Shown piece after piece: positions 52,805 through 64,000 of a stretch of DNA of 64,000 nucleotides; within the stretch, counting starts at the first letter, position 1; each line of letters starts with the position of its first letter. A program made the translations under genes and the position numbers. The notes below the pieces were generated by a model. That model made no database searches. It was given only the letters and a program-made list of their open reading frames with translations, and had not been told where the DNA came from. This DNA comes from Blattamonas nauphoetae (taxonomy: Eukaryota; Preaxostyla; Oxymonadida): positions 1-64,000 of the forward strand of contig JARBJD010000207.1 of the NCBI GenBank assembly GCA_033064195.1. Reading direction: 5' to 3'.

Positions 52805-54342
52805 TGGCACGAAGAACTGAGACCGAATTATTCTCCATCAATATAACGTTATTTTCGTTTTCCTTCAAATTCACCAGTGAAAGTGATCCTTCTCCTTATT
52901 TTGTCAAAAAACCGAGAAATCACAAAATGTCCAAAATGAAGTGCGGGTGATTGCGATCTGATCGTCCATTGTCGTATTGAGTAATCTACTATGATTATCG
53001 TCCCAACGAACTTCACCTCCATCATGTGTATGTTTCTCTCCTTCCTTTCTGGCGTTCTGTCTTGTCTTTTCAGCGCGAATGAGTTTGTGGCATTCAGATC
53101 TCACAATTGGGCAAAGATGAGTTATTGAACCATGAAAATGGTATGACATACTAGTTTAAGTCTTTTAACCGTATTCTTCCATTTTAGTGGTAATTGTGCC
53201 TTTTTGTATCCTTTTAGAGGATGATCGCCAAAAACAAGCCAATTTTGTCCTAATTTGGCTAGATCTGTGACAACAAACAGGACCGGGGGAATTAGATACC
53301 GACTTTTGGATTAGGAAACTCTCGCCGCCTTCCGCGATGGTTAAATTGGAGTCTCTTGAAAGATGTTTGGCAACTCGCGTCTATCCACCTACTGAGCGTC
53401 AGCCCTATCAGTCCACTGAAGGAAATCAGGATCTGACTTTATATTTCTTATTTTGTTTCAATTCGACCTGTTTGTACCGATCTTCATTGGAAACAAAACA
53501 GAACCACTCAAATCACCGATCAGAAGGAGAAACAAGTTCCAAATAAGCAAGATTGGACGTCCTCATTGGAGAGAAATGCTGTTGAAGATATTATTTGTTC
53601 CTTCTTATGATTCCACATTTCAAAAATTGCGATTTAATCTTCTTGCCTCAGTGTGAAGAGGAATTGGAAGAGAGAAAGGAGAAGAAGACATGAAAGTGAC
53701 GTGAAACGAGTGGAATTATAAGTGAAAGGAACGAAGACTCGGGTAAAATGCACTTCTTCAAGGATTTTGCCGATGCATTCTGAGCTCTCACGAAACTCCG
53801 ACATAACCCTCTTCCAAGGTGGAGATTCATCCCTAGTCCAAAAGTCGGTATCTAATTCCCCCGGTCCTGTTTGTTGTCACAGATCTAGTCAAATTAGGAC
53901 AAAATTGGCTTGTTTTTGGCGATCATCCTCTAAAAGGATACAAAAAGGCACAATTACCACTAAAATGGAAGAATACGGTTAAAAGACTTAAACTAGTATG
54001 TCATACCATTTTCATGGTTCAATAACTCATCTTTGCCCAATTGTGAGATCTGAATGCCACAAACTCATTCGCGCTGAAAAGACAAGACAGAACGCCAGAA
54101 AGGAAGGAGAGAAACATACACATGATGGAGGTGAAGTTCGTTGGGACGATAATCATAGTAGATTACTCAATACGACAATGGACGATCAGATCGCAATCAC
54201 CCGCACTTCATTTTGGACATTTTGTGATTTCTCGGTTTTTTGACAAAATAAGGAGAAGGATCACTTTCACTGGTGAATTTGAAGGAAAACGAAAATAACG
54301 TTATATTGATGGAGAATAATTCGGTCTCAGTTCTTCGTGCCA
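52805..54342. mobile_element. TIR element F (1,538 bp), TA target
   Basis: Ends TGGCACGAAGAACTGAGACC and its complement, with inverted arms of about 505 bp that look identical (left arm to about 53,311, right arm from about 53,837). TA on both sides. The 525-bp centre has no transposase frame. An 81-residue frame appears in both arms only because they are copies. A non-autonomous fold-back type element. Confidence 0.9.
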
Positions 54343-54344
54343 TA

Positions 54345-54667
54345 CAGGGTGAGCCAAATGTAACCTTCATCCCACAATTGTGTTTTCTTACCATCATTTC
54401 GAAAACAACCAACAAATTAAGATCATTGTCACTATACCGTTTACTCACCACCTCATTCACTGATTTCTTTCTTATCAAGGAAAGTACAGTCTGCGAATGA
54501 TGGCAAAACCTTCGCCAACCCCCAATTCTGACAAGAAACGAACGAGAATTCCATTGAGATGTAATGATTCTTCTCTTAACATTTCACATCTTGAGACTCT
54601 CTTTTCTCACTTTTTTCAAAACTGACTTTGATCAGCCCTTGGAACAGGTAACTTTTGGCTCACCCTG
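54345..54667. mobile_element. Mariner-like MITE D (323 bp)
   Basis: Ends CAGGGTGAGCCAAATGTAAC and, inverted, CAGGGTGAGCCAAAAGTTAC, flanked by TA. The CAGGGTGAGCCAAA terminus and TA target match Tc1/mariner elements. Interior non-coding. Confidence 0.88.
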
Positions 54668-54669
54668 TA

Positions 54670-55796
54670 CAGTCCTTTCCAAAAAGTTGATCAGGTGTTT
54701 CAAAAAGATGACTGATCGACTGGATACCCTCGCCCACAATACTGATTTTCCTCTCCTGACCACTTTCCACCCCTGACTCACCTCTCGTTTTAGAATACCT
54801 AGATGGACAGATAGTGACAAAAAAGATGGTCTGTCTTATTTTTCGCAAAACATGTGCACATTTTGTCGAGATTTTCTGACCACTTTTTTCATTCCAGATT
54901 TTGCTCTCATTATTCATCTTTCTCTCCAGCAGAACAAAATTCTTAATTAACACACAATATTATTCGGTGCCCCGCATTTTCCCCACTGCCACAGTTGTAT
55001 TCTCTGACCTGTCGATCACAATCATTCAGGGTCGACAATTTGATGTGTATGCGAGTTTATGGATTTTTCACGTCATTCATAATCTCAATCTCAGTCTATC
55101 GATCCTGGTACGAAAAACTATCTGGTAGTAGAAGGGACTATCAGCTCAAAATCAATCTTGAAACCCTCGATCTGATTGTCTCTCTCCACTGGATAGTAAT
55201 CTGACTTTCACGAGTGTTCTATCTTACTCTTATCATCTTAGGCATTTATCTCAACTTGTTCCTGCAAATTGATCAGTTGTTCACAACTTCAAGATCGGAG
55301 CTGTTCACACCATCAGAACACTGCCAATATCTCTCTGTAGACTCGATCACATCTTCTATGCATTTATCCTCTTCTCGAATTCTCTCATCTCGCTTTGTGT
55401 CGATGTTTCAATCCGTAGTGATGTCACAACATCCCTTTCGTCAATCTCAGATGTTATGTCAGAGAATACAACTGTGGCAGTGGGGAAAATGCGGGGCACC
55501 GAATAATATTGTGTGTTAATTAAGAATTTTGTTCTGCTGGAGAGAAAGATGAATAATGAGAGCAAAATCTGGAATGAAAAAAGTGGTCAGAAAATCTCGA
55601 CAAAATGTGCACATGTTTTGCGAAAAATAAGACAGACCATCTTTTTTGTCACTATCTGTCCATCTAGGTATTCTAAAACGAGAGGTGAGTCAGGGGTGGA
55701 AAGTGGTCAGGAGAGGAAAATCAGTATTGTGGGCGAGGGTATCCAGTCGATCAGTCATCTTTTTGAAACACCTGATCAACTTTTTGGAAAGGACTG
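54670..55796. mobile_element. TIR element E (1,127 bp), TA target
   Basis: Ends CAGTCCTTTCCAAAAAG and its complement, inverted arms of 339 bp (54,670-55,008 and 55,458-55,796), flanked by TA. The 450-bp centre has no transposase. Immediately beyond its right TA the RhoGEF exon resumes (CCTGTACACACC). Confidence 0.9.
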
Positions 55797-58700
55797 TACC
55801 TGTACACACCATATGTGAGCAACCTGACCCAAATCCAAACCTTAACGAACCAAATGATGGAGAAAAACAAGAAATTTAAAGAATTTTGTGCCGCCCAAGA
55901 AGCTGATCCTCGAAGCAAGGGGTACAAGCTTCCAACATATCAAGTTCTGCCTGTGCAGCGAATTCCACGTTACGAACTCCTTCTCCAACAAGTCCTGAAG
56001 CTCACTGAAGATGATGATCCCGAAAAAGATCAGCTTGTTCTTGCATTGGACAAAGTTAAGAAAGTGTGTAATGTTGTGAACCTGGCGAAAGCAACATCAT
56101 CTCAAAAACAGAGACTAATCACAATCCAAGAAGGAACACAAGTTACTGACCAAAAGTGTGTTTTTTTCTATTTTATCGTCACATTTATATTCACAGAACT
56201 CAAATTCTCATCATCCCATCTCGTCGTGTTCTCTTTGAATCACCAAGTAATCTCGTTGAACTCGACACAAACCGTCATGTAACGCAATCAAATTCCGTCC
56301 AAATCTTTCTTTTCAACGATTCACTTTTCTACCAAGTCACCCGCCAAGGAAAAATGAACTTCGGAGAACTTTTCCCATTCCATCTCAACTGCACATTCTC
56401 AACTCTCACCACAACACTTGACAAAAAAGAAATGACAGGAGTGACAGTTACCGTTCGTGTACCGAAGGATTTTGATCCAATCCATCCTGGTGATGAATCA
56501 GCATACAAAAAGATTCTGGGAATGAGCGAAGAAGATGAAAGAACGAAATCTAAAGAAATCACTCGTTCATTTGTGTTTTCAGACAAATCAACAACAGTTG
56601 AACTTCTCAACAACTTGAGCACTGCCACAGAAGAAATGAAGAAAGCAAGACAGACATTTATTGGACAGGACACAAGTAACTCAGCAACTACAGCAGCTGA
56701 AGTCAAACATTTCGATCTGAGTGACCTGGAAGGCAGTGGAGACGGTCCCGTACCATCACCATCAAGCACTCCTTTCTCTTCAAAACAAGAAACTTCAACA
56801 GGGACTGGAGCAGCAAAAGTCTTCGCGGCGGTGAAACAGAGCGTGAGAACGAACTCGATTGACAGCGGACGAGCTTTAGTTTCAACAAAGGAGGACCAAA
56901 TCAAACTTATGATCAATGGTGTGTAGACCAGTGGTTTTGAGAGTAGTTTCACTCTTTCTGGGATCTTTCTGGCTTCTCTCCACATTTTCTGCATCATTCA
57001 TACCTTCATATTCTCCTTTTCTCGATTCATCTTTCTGTTTCTTCATTCTCTCTTCAGATGAAACTGAGTACGTAAACCAGCTGCAATCCATCTCAGATGA
57101 CTACATAAAACCTCTTCAGCGTCGTCCAAAGGGTCTTTCAGGACTTGCTCATTCAACACTCGCCCAAGCTTGCAAATTGACGAATGCAGATGTATCCAAG
57201 CTCTTTGGGGAGATCGAAACGATTGTGAAGATGCATACCTTGTTCCTCCAAAGTTTGAATGGAGAGGAGGAATTGCCAAAGAAGAAAGACAAGGAGAAGA
57301 GCAAGGACAAAGACAAGAACGCGGAGAAATCCACAAAAACAACGTCGTCGAAGGATATCAAAATCGGAGAGGTGTTTGAAAAGCTGGCCGATATGTTCAA
57401 CATCTACAAAGTTTGCCTCTCATTTCCCACCTCTCCGCTCGCTCTTGGTTTTCATCGACATTGACACTAAGCAACAATTGATCTTTCATCGCTCTCTTTT
57501 TACATTTGTTTTCGATATCATTTTCTTCTTTTATCGTTTTTAGCTCTATTCACCAAAGAAAGATGAACGACAAGCAAAACTGAATCAATACTCCGAGCAA
57601 TCGGACTCCTTCCGCAAGTTTCTAAAGGGTTTGCTCCGTCTTGATTTATTTACCTTCGCTTTCAGAATCTCATGACAATTCTGCCACTGGAATGTCTCTC
57701 GAAGAGCTCCTTGCTCTTCCTGTCGATCGATTGCCAATATATAAGGTTTGTCTGTCCCCCAATTCATCCGCCATTCTTTCTTGCATCAGATCCAAATCAG
57801 TAAAGTGATTGATCTAACACCAGAGAACGACCCTGAAAGAGAAAGTCTCATCCGTGCTATGGACAAGATCAGCAATGTGATTACCGCTGTGAACCAGTCC
57901 ATGGAAACCAGCGAGCGCAGACACAACCTTCTTACCCTTCAATGTCTGTCTCTTCTCCTTCCCAACTCTCTTCTCTTCTTTTTGTTCCTCTACAGCCCAC
58001 ATCCGCGACGCAGAACTCCGAGACAACCTGATCACAGCCACCCGTCTCCTCCTCACCACCGAAACAGCCTTCCACTCCGCCGTCGCCATCGACGAAGCCG
58101 ATCCAAAGTGCGAAGGAGGACAATTCTCTCTTTTCAAACATTTTGCACAACAGGAAGGGAAGAACCTGTTGGCAAATGTGAAAACAGGAAGTTTGTCCGA
58201 ACTCCTCACCACACTCACACCATCCCTTTCCGACGCACTCAACCCAACTCAACGCCGGGCTGTGGTCGAGTTCTGGTCTGTCCGATCGAATGCTCTGAAA
58301 ACAGCGGAGGAGAAGGGGACAAGAATCGAAGCAATGCTCTATCTGATGAACGATGCCCTCCTCATCGAACACACCAACCAAAGCGACGACCAAAAAGGCA
58401 GCCTCGAGCTCCTCATCACTTTTGCCAACTTGGCGAACGTGTCCTTCAGTGTGGTGTCCACATCAGCTGGGGGAGACGAGGAATCACAGAAATTCTTGTT
58501 TAGATTGGCTTTTCTTGGAAGTATGCTGCAAGACAAGACAAAACCAGGTGCTCCGAACGTGTACAAAGTGGGGGAGGGGAATCAGATGGTTTTGATGACT
58601 TTTGAGTTCAACAACAAGACGGATTGGGAGCATTTCAGAAACATCTTCTGCGAGAGCGTGGAATCGTTGAAGAGATAGTCACATTTGCTTTTTTGTTGAT

Positions 58701-58929
58701 ACTTCATTCTTATGCGATTTTATGTTCGTCATATCATTCTCCATCTCTGAATATGTCATGCTCGATTAAAAACATCAAATTCGGGACAGATATTCATCCA
58801 TCATCATGAGACTGCATCTGCTGACACTCCTTTTGTCCAGTCTAGGACCATTCTCTTTGACTCTTTCCGATTTCTCCGAGGGTTTGGTTAACCCATCAGA
58901 AATTGTTGAAATTCACTTGATCTTCGAAG

Positions 58930-59979
58930 ATGAGCACCCGCGCATCGGCTCTCTACTGCTACATCTGTGGCCTCCAGTATGGAACAGCTGGACTCCCAAA
59001 ACATCATAAAGGTATCTTTATCAGTCTGGATCACAATCTCCGCCTTCACATACTATAGCTTGCCCTGACAAATACACAAATGAACAAAAGGTATCATTTG
59101 ATCACACTCTTAAAAGACCGGACGCCGTCCATTGATTTTATTAACAATAGTTCCTTCCAAAGGCACTTCAACTAAAATTGCCCGCAGAGCCCCTTACTGA
59201 AAGACCCACCTCCCTCACAAACCAAACTCGTGTGCTAGTAACCACTTTTTTTCATAATTTTGGATATTTTTCTCAGTTTGTAAGAAATACAATGCTGTCT
59301 GCCTCCTTGAACCTTTTCATTTCTTTTCGAAGGAAGCATACGAGATATCACGAACTGCCATGAACCAATGCCCTTATTGTGAACGCCGCTTTGCGTCTGA
59401 TCGAGTGGTAAAACATGTTCAGTCATGTTCAAAGAAACCAGCAGGCGCCGAAGATATCACAGTCGACAAAAAGACAGTTACAGCAAAACCTCAACTCTTC
59501 GTTTGTGGAATATGTGGGCGGTGTGATTTCCATTTCTATTTTTCAGACATCTTCTCAATTGTGTCTTCAGAGAGTATGGAACTGCATCCATTGAGATTCA
59601 CATGAAATCATGCATCAAGCAATTTGAAAACGATCAAAAGCTACTCCCTGCGAACGTTCGTCGTGAGACTCCCAATCTTCAAGCTCTTCTTGATCAAATT
59701 GCTGAAATTAAGGAAGATGGGAAAGTCACACAAGCAGAGATACAAAAACAGCGTGAGCACGCATCGACGATATGGACTGAGTATGAAATGATGATTAATT
59801 CGTTTTTTAAACATTTTTGTACATCGATTCTCAATTTAATCAACTTCTCTTTCACCACATCCAGATCGCTTGCAAAGTGTCCTAATTGCAGTAGAACATT
59901 CGAATCAGAAACACTTGAGAAGCATCTTAAAGGCTGCAATTCGTCGAGCACATACACTAACGTGTCCATCAAAAAATGA
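58930..59979 (+). CDS. ZC2HC1-type zinc-finger protein, four C2HC fingers
   Basis: Starts at the ATG at 58,930. Exons 58,930-59,011, 59,059-59,090, 59,151 to about 59,228, about 59,337-59,520, 59,571-59,780 and 59,865-59,979; the introns around 59,229-59,336 are not fully resolved. Four zinc fingers of the C2HC type follow in order: CYICGLQYGTAGLPKHH(KAC), CPYCERRFASDRVVKHVQSC, CGICGREYGTASIEIHMKSC (split by the 50-nt intron) and CPNCSRTFESETLEKHLKGC. A linker with QALLDQIAEIKEDGKVTQ is probably helical. In other protists and animals this family occurs in cilia or flagella; that role here is inference. The convergent neighbour is TAF2. Confidence 0.85.
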
Positions 59980-60339
59980 TGCATTTCAGTCACTGTTTTT
60001 ATTTCTATCACCAGATTCATCGAGTCATTCAGTCTTATCCTTCATTCTTTGAATCAGCTGGACTATCAATAAAATGTGTTAGACACGTTGGGGTTCATCA
60101 TATTCATGGAGCTGATGAATCACGAAAAAACTCATGGGAATCCAAATAATCTAGGCCTGTTCTAACGAAATGAATCCTAAGTAGAAATTGACTCACTGTT
60201 TTATCACTATGTTGAGAGTAGTAGTCAGTTCATTCGGAGGAATCAATGGTGAGATGCAAAAACTTCTCATTCTCCATCTCTCCTCGCAATTCGGATGAAA
60301 TGAAAATCAAATCGCATCTCATTGCGAAAAAAACTACAG
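59980..60339. other. Convergent intergenic region
   Basis: 360 bp between the stop of the zinc-finger gene and the stop of TAF2 on the other strand. It must hold both 3' ends. An AATAAAA-like CAATAAAATG lies near 60,067. Nothing else seen. Confidence 0.5.
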
Positions 60340-63300
60340 CTATTCTTCAGGACCCTCCTCTGTTTTCGGAAAATCCCTGTCAACTGACTGAATAGCTCGG
60401 ACAACGTTCGCTTTTCGGATTCTGAGTTTCCCTCCCCCCTCAACTTTAATTGTTGATTTTGTTCCAGCCGCCATCAACGTTCTATCGCCAGCGGAAGGAG
60501 ATAGATCTTCAAGAGTGCGCTTAACGCCGGAAAAATAGATGGGAGAAGGGCTGGGAAGGGGAGAGGAAGTGTCCGGAACAATCTGGTGCTTGAGCTTCTC
60601 ATCATCGTTAAAACAAGGGGGGAGTGTGTCTCCATACAGAATGTTGTACAGCTTCTCCGCACTCAAAGAAACGCATTCGTCGTAGCTCGAACCACGGCCA
60701 GATGAGATCACATTCCAAAGATTCACAACAAATGTTCTCGTTCGAGTAAGGACGGTCTGGTTCTGGTGAGGGATGAGGGGAGCAGGAGTTTGGGGAGGTC
60801 CGCCTCGTGTGGGAGTTCCTGATCGTTGTGAGGACATCGTGATCGAAGGTCTGGGTGTAGAGGCAGTGACAGACCGAGGTGGTCGGGATGGTGTGGGGGT
60901 TTCTCCCAACTGGGTCATCTCTTGCTTGATCTCCACGATCTCTCGATCCAGTGAGTGTCGAACAACAGACTGTGGTCGTTTCGGAACAGCCATTCTGATT
61001 CTCGGAAGTCGGTTGAGTGCGTCGGAGAAGAACATGAACTCGCGCAGATCCAACTTGTCGTCTGGTTTGACAATCGGGACAGGTTTGAGTGTGAGGTCCA
61101 AATCGGCTGGCAGTGGTTTGTCGTCCACATCCTCCGTTTTCGGTGGAATGGCTGAGATTGTGAGGATCTGGAGGACACCTGAGTGTGCTTGTCGTTCCTG
61201 CTCCACGTGTGCTTGCACAATCGCATTGATCTTAGATGGTTCTTGCTCGGCCGAAGGGGTGCTCGGAGTGGGTGAAGGAGGTGGTTGGACGGGATTTGGT
61301 GTTGTTCGATTCATTTGCATGAATGGCAGTGTCTGTGTCTGCGGCGCTGTCTGTCTGGGCATCATATGCATCGGCATGAACTGTTGTGGCGACGGACTCG
61401 GCGTGGGCATCCCTCCGGTTGGGAAGAATGGCTGTCGAAACGCCATCATCTGTGCCGGGCTGGCCATATACGGCATTGTGGGGTTGTACGATGGTGTTGT
61501 GGATCGCATAACTGGCACCATCTGGTTGTGAGGCGAGATGGTCATGGCCGCTGGGTGGAGGGGTCTGCGAGGCTCGGCCTGGGCTGGTGGAGGTTGGGAT
61601 GGGACGGGAGAGGGAGCAACAGAAGGCGGGGGTTGTGCTTCGAGTCGTGTTGACCCTCTTCCTTTCAAAATCTCACCTTGCTCTTTTTGTATCTTCGTCT
61701 GGATCTTCTCAGAATGCTCTTCTGTTCGTCTGGTGTCGTAAGCCTTGCGTGATTTGTCTAATCGTTGGATGAGATCGACAATCGGCTCAAAAACGCGAAT
61801 TCTCATTCTCGGATCCTTGTCATTTTTTGCCATCTCCACACACAGATCGAGCAGAGGGAAGAGCGGTGGAATCAGCTTTAACTTCTCCCTTTCCAGTTCT
61901 GCTGCTGTGTCGACCTCCACAGGAGATGGAGATAAAGACGAGCGCTGTGATACAGATCCTCTATCTCTCGGGACAGCGTGTGGGAGAGTCATTGTCTGCC
62001 CTGCCTGTCTTCTCGGTGCATTGAACACAGGAGTGGGTGATTCTGATTTTCTGTCATCTCTGCTTTTGTCGTTCAGGGAGGTTGGTGGGAGTGGCTTCGA
62101 AGGTGTTGTGCTGGGTCTCATCGACAGCGAATGAGGTGTGCTTGGGTGTGATGATGACCGAATCTGCGTCGATGGGATCGGAAACAATTCCAACAATCTC
62201 GCCAGACACTTTAGCGCTGCAAATCTCGCTTCGAATGTAAATTTCTCGTCCAAATAGACAGACATGGAACGCGGAGTGGTCGAGACCTTCAACGACAACG
62301 CAATGGATGTCATCGCGGTGAGGAGGGACTGCAACACGATGTAGTGAGGAGAGGGTTTCATAAGCTCTGTCTGGAGAACGATGTCCATCTGCTTTGTGAT
62401 GTCTTTGTTGATCTCCACATTGCTTGTGTTGATCATTCCGATGCTGTTGATGAGTGACGCGAAGTAATACCTGTCGGAGATCGCACTTCCGTGATTCTCG
62501 TTTTGTTTGAAACATGCGAACAGGATATCAACAATCTCAGTGTCTGTCTCCCCGTCGGGCTTTCGTGTCGACCCCAACACTTCCACAACCGCCTTCTGAG
62601 TTTCATATTCAGACTCGTCGGAGAAATCGTTCGGTTTGACGTTGCCGGAGAAGTCAAAGCATCGCTTCTTGAACCACGTGACCAATCGCTTCACCCCTTC
62701 AAAGCCTCTTGCTGTCTTCCGATTCGAAGTCACCTCTGTCTGGGCTAGAACTTGCACAGTCTCTCGCCTGATGAGTGGGTGTTCTCCTTTCATCAGAACG
62801 ATTTGAAGATCATCGCCTGAATACTCCTCTTCAACATCAAAATTGGATTGGCCAGAAAGAAGACGGGCAACTTGCACGGGGTAATCCTGCTTGAGGTTGG
62901 CCAGCATTCTCAGACCGACTAATCGTTGTGCTGGGTCAGGATTCGTTCGGAACTGTTTCATGTTCATGTCCAACATTGTTGCCATTTCAAAATCGATCAA
63001 ATGTTCCAAATTCGGGTCAATCGTGATTGTATGGCACGGTGTCGGGTTGTCCCACGCATCATGGAAGTCCGTGCTGTCGTTCTGCTCTGGCGTCTCAGCC
63101 GCGCCCTCCCCATCCGCCTGCTGTCTCTTCGCGTGTGCCTTCCTCCTCCTCGCCATTCTCCCTGGCGTCGGAATCTCCACCTGCTCCACTGTCTGCGCAA
63201 TGGAAATGTAATGCGAGGTTGTCTGTGAGACCTCTTGTTGTTTCACCAGAATCCGTCCCTTGAATCGGTGGACACTGTCCTTCTGTGTGATCTGATATTT

Positions 63301-64000
63301 CATCAACAGTTCTTTCGCTGCGTAAAGGAAATAGATTTGCAGATGAGGAACTCGATTTGTCTTCAGATACATCGTTTCGTATTCTGAGATCGAGATTTCG
63401 TCTTTATTTTTCAAATCTTTGGTGAACTGGGCGTAGGAATATGAGAGACGGCAACGGGCGAGTAAGGCGATGATGATCTTGGTGTTCTGGTCGGAGTTTT
63501 GGGGAGATTGAGGAGTGGACATATCAGGAGCGGTGAGGAGTTGAACGGAAACTGAGAGAGATCGATCAGGAGCGACGCTTCTCCTTCCATCGGTGTTGTG
63601 AAGACGACGCTCCTCGTGCAGAATCAGCGGGAGGAACTCTGCCGATGCCACCATAAACTCTCTCGCCTTCTTCAGAAGATGTTCCATTCGTCCTCGAAGC
63701 CACGATTCGCCAATCACTCGAGTGATCATCCCCACAACAACGCGAGCCTTCATCCGCCATGCGCTTGTCATCATTCTGGATCGTTCTGCATCTGGATGGC
63801 GCGGGATGAGAGGAATCATTGTCTCATCAGTCTTGCTTACCTGTTTCACGTGTTCCATTTCTTGATATTCTCGAATTCGACTTTCCTGTGACCGAAAATT
63901 TCTTTCCAATTCTTTGTCCATCTTTTCCACAATCGGGTGATAAAATAGTTGTTGTTTAACTCCCTGGATCTTCTCGGGGAACGGATGGACGGAACAGGCT
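60340..64000 (-). CDS. TAF2: TFIID subunit 2 (TAF2), C-terminal part
   Basis: The frame is open from the right window edge to the stop at 60,340, about 1,219 residues, without an intron; the 5' end, including the aminopeptidase-like domain, lies outside. TAF2 is a scaffold of the general transcription factor TFIID. It is recognised by the order of conserved blocks: AWRMKARVVVGMI; a basic patch (RMARRRKAHAKRQQ); the line TIDPNLEHLIDFEMA matching the family's IRLDPE segment; a helical-repeat region with PDPAQRLVGLRML and RLVTWFKKRCFDF; and SAISDRYYFASLINSIG, matching the family's FSDNYYRAEMIDALANS. The last third is Pro/Ser-rich and probably disordered, unlike the shorter animal proteins. There is a strongly basic end (STIKVEGGGKLRIRKAN). 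Confidence 0.82.
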   Translation of the reverse strand, partial: ACSVHPFPEKIQGVKQQLFYHPIVEKMDKELERNFRSQESRIREYQEMEHVKQVSKTDETMIPLIPRHPDAERSRMMTSAWRMKARVVVGMITRVIGESWLRGRMEHLLKKAREFMVASAEFLPLILHEERRLHNTDGRRSVAPDRSLSVSVQLLTAPDMSTPQSPQNSDQNTKIIIALLARCRLSYSYAQFTKDLKNKDEISISEYETMYLKTNRVPHLQIYFLYAAKELLMKYQITQKDSVHRFKGRILVKQQEVSQTTSHYISIAQTVEQVEIPTPGRMARRRKAHAKRQQADGEGAAETPEQNDSTDFHDAWDNPTPCHTITIDPNLEHLIDFEMATMLDMNMKQFRTNPDPAQRLVGLRMLANLKQDYPVQVARLLSGQSNFDVEEEYSGDDLQIVLMKGEHPLIRRETVQVLAQTEVTSNRKTARGFEGVKRLVTWFKKRCFDFSGNVKPNDFSDESEYETQKAVVEVLGSTRKPDGETDTEIVDILFACFKQNENHGSAISDRYYFASLINSIGMINTSNVEINKDITKQMDIVLQTELMKPSPHYIVLQSLLTAMTSIALSLKVSTTPRSMSVYLDEKFTFEARFAALKCLARLLELFPIPSTQIRSSSHPSTPHSLSMRPSTTPSKPLPPTSLNDKSRDDRKSESPTPVFNAPRRQAGQTMTLPHAVPRDRGSVSQRSSLSPSPVEVDTAAELEREKLKLIPPLFPLLDLCVEMAKNDKDPRMRIRVFEPIVDLIQRLDKSRKAYDTRRTEEHSEKIQTKIQKEQGEILKGRGSTRLEAQPPPSVAPSPVPSQPPPAQAEPRRPLHPAAMTISPHNQMVPVMRSTTPSYNPTMPYMASPAQMMAFRQPFFPTGGMPTPSPSPQQFMPMHMMPRQTAPQTQTLPFMQMNRTTPNPVQPPPSPTPSTPSAEQEPSKINAIVQAHVEQERQAHSGVLQILTISAIPPKTEDVDDKPLPADLDLTLKPVPIVKPDDKLDLREFMFFSDALNRLPRIRMAVPKRPQSVVRHSLDREIVEIKQEMTQLGETPTPSRPPRSVTASTPRPSITMSSQRSGTPTRGGPPQTPAPLIPHQNQTVLTRTRTFVVNLWNVISSGRGSSYDECVSLSAEKLYNILYGDTLPPCFNDDEKLKHQIVPDTSSPLPSPSPIYFSGVKRTLEDLSPSAGDRTLMAAGTKSTIKVEGGGKLRIRKANVVRAIQSVDRDFPKTEEGPEE

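Larger units (their letters stand above)
52347..58678 (+). pseudogene. RhoGEF with two DH-PH modules, 5' replaced and DH1 interrupted
   Basis: A Rho-family GTPase exchange factor. DH1 begins with GLVIREILDTERTYVGQL and continues with GKLFVMLGDFLKCYR, then YTPYVSNL and YQVLPVQRIPRYELLLQQ; PH1 follows (QIFLFNDSLFYQVTRQGK). DH2 (EYVNQLQSISDDYIKPLQ ... LPVDRLPIYK) and PH2 (YLMNDALLIEHTN) complete it. Introns: 52,493-52,577, 56,156-56,196, 56,919-57,057, 57,411-57,543, 57,629-57,665, 57,746-57,789 and 57,944-57,995. Codons join correctly across each. The native 5' end is replaced by CR sequence. A 3-kb transposon chain sits in DH1 at TA 52,803; it has no usable acceptor that would keep the frame, so this allele should not make a full protein. 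Confidence 0.85.

Noticed and set aside
52904-54243. Two identical 81-residue frames (MSYHFHGSITHLCP)
   Set aside because: They lie in the two inverted arms of element F, are copies by construction and show no transposase motif.
52803-55798. Reading the 3-kb transposon chain in the RhoGEF exon as an intron
   Set aside because: A donor-like GTATGG exists at the left edge, but the only AG near the right edge puts the downstream DH sequence out of frame, whereas removal at the TA edges keeps it in frame.
58806-59009. 67-residue frame with a signal-peptide-like start (MRLHLLTLLLSSLG)
   Set aside because: Its second half overlaps, in another frame, the first exon of the zinc-finger gene (CYICGLQYG), which is much better supported by family motif and splicing.

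Overview
The window looks like nuclear DNA of an intron-bearing single-celled eukaryote. It uses the standard stop codons, has very short GT-AG introns (29 to 133 nt, several about 30 nt), compact host genes on the right and dense mobile DNA on the left. A metamonad such as an oxymonad (Blattamonas-like) would fit, but that assignment is inference; nothing in the window proves the species.

Left part (1 to about 29,120): three remnants of Maverick/Polinton-type elements. Remnant 1 (+) has a protein-primed DNA polymerase B and a broken integrase. Remnant 2 (-) has the front half of a polymerase plus three small genes. Remnant 3 (-) has a broken polymerase plus one small gene on each side of it. 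An archaeo-eukaryotic primase/SF3 helicase gene (5132-7369) lies beside remnant 1. No capsid, packaging ATPase or maturation protease was recognised. Several of these genes start at one shared motif, a T-run followed by AATTTGTA and TAAATG. Between them lie 222-bp tandem repeats, a degenerate CAATGTCCACA array, a 29-bp minisatellite, tRNA-like A/B-box elements, an hAT-type transposon with a perfect 8-bp target duplication, and two families of TA-flanked MITEs.

Middle part (32,761 to 52,346): a recent mosaic of segmental duplications. The units are copies of a Crinkler/RHS-type (CR) NTPase plus nuclease-like gene (X1 to X4, and the diverged type Z twice) and copies of a host armadillo/HEAT-repeat gene (Y1 to Y3; Y2 is the full one, five exons, 652 aa). 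They form a 6.9-kb palindrome centred on a 767-bp MITE, a second inverted repeat with 4-kb arms, and a 3.57-kb direct repeat. CR and Y start head to head, 12 bp apart.

Right part (52,347 to 64,000): host genes. A RhoGEF with two DH-PH modules has its 5' end replaced by an in-frame CR fragment, and its first DH domain is interrupted by a chain of three TIR elements that share TA dinucleotides. Next come a ZC2HC1-type zinc-finger gene with four C2HC fingers and, on the opposite strand, the C-terminal part of TFIID subunit TAF2, whose 5' end lies outside the window.
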